From: an uncultured Oscillospiraceae bacterium
GTDB lineage: Bacteria; Bacillota; Clostridia; Oscillospirales; Oscillospiraceae
Direction: 5' to 3'
Assembly: GCA_944385195.1 (NCBI GenBank)
Contig: CALWWH010000214.1
Coordinates: forward strand, 1-6,404
DNA: 6,404 nucleotides
In this document: positions 6,271 to 6,404 of the stretch, one piece after another
Position numbering within the stretch: position 1 is the stretch's first letter
Layout: every line of letters begins with the position of its first letter
Made by a program: the position numbers and the translations under genes
The notes under the pieces: generated by a model
What the model saw: only the letters and a program-made list of their open reading frames with translations
Databases searched by the model: none
What the model was told of the DNA's origin: nothing

Positions 6271-6404
6271 TGCCTGAAACGTACAGACGGCCGGTTTGTA
6301 AACCTGAATGGGGCATATGCCGGATCTGGATATCGGTTTCTCAGGCACTTTGGCGATTTCCTGCATAATGACGTAGCAGGGATACCAAGCCTTGCTTCTG
6401 CAGC
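6271..6404. other. 134-base 3' flank without a supported gene
   Basis: No coding sequence can be called here. Several frames are open on both strands over this short distance. On the minus strand a frame runs in from the window end and stops at 6268-6270. On the plus strand a 32-codon frame starts at ATG 6270. None resembles a family I know. Small symmetric sequences are present: GGTTTGTAAACC (6293-6304), GGCATATGCC (6312-6321), and an outer pair TGCCTGA/TCAGGCA (6271-6277 and 6341-6347). These could belong to an operator, a structured RNA or a repeat, but nothing distinguishes these options. Confidence 0.3.

Noticed and set aside
1..6404. CRISPR arrays, tRNA or rRNA genes, insertion sequences
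   Set aside because: No regularly spaced repeats, no cloverleaf-like segments and no transposase motifs were seen. Nearly the whole window is coding on the + strand.

Overview
The window holds the end of one gene and six complete or near-complete genes, all on the + strand. They are packed like a single operon, closed by a long hairpin. Balanced base composition, purine-rich Shine-Dalgarno sites, heavy start/stop overlap and the protein sequences suggest a gut-type anaerobic Firmicute of class Clostridia (Lachnospiraceae or Oscillospiraceae-like). The taxon is inferred by feel, not by any search.

Positions 1-3011 encode the inner-membrane and ATPase parts of a HAAT-family (branched-chain amino acid type, Liv-like) ABC importer: the 3' part of LivH, then LivM, LivG and LivF. 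Each junction overlaps (TAATG, ATGA, and a 14-base overlap), so translation is probably coupled. The solute-binding protein is not in the window and may lie upstream.

Positions 3016-6205 encode three catabolic enzymes: two dissimilar TIM-barrel sugar phosphate isomerase/epimerase proteins (AP-endonuclease-2 superfamily fold) and a four-carbon acid sugar kinase family protein (formerly DUF1537). In characterised pathways of this kinase family, threonate or erythronate is oxidised, isomerised by a hydroxypyruvate-isomerase-like TIM barrel, phosphorylated by the DUF1537 kinase, and decarboxylated to dihydroxyacetone phosphate. The simplest reading is an uptake-and-catabolism operon for an acid sugar or similar polyhydroxylated acid. 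On that reading the Liv-like transporter would carry that substrate rather than leucine, isoleucine or valine. This is inference from context. No dehydrogenase or decarboxylase/aldolase is seen here, so the pathway is incomplete in this window.

Positions 6206-6270 form a near-perfect 30-bp hairpin starting at the base after the kinase stop codon. It is the likely operon terminator or 3'-end structure. Positions 6271-6404 hold no gene I can support.
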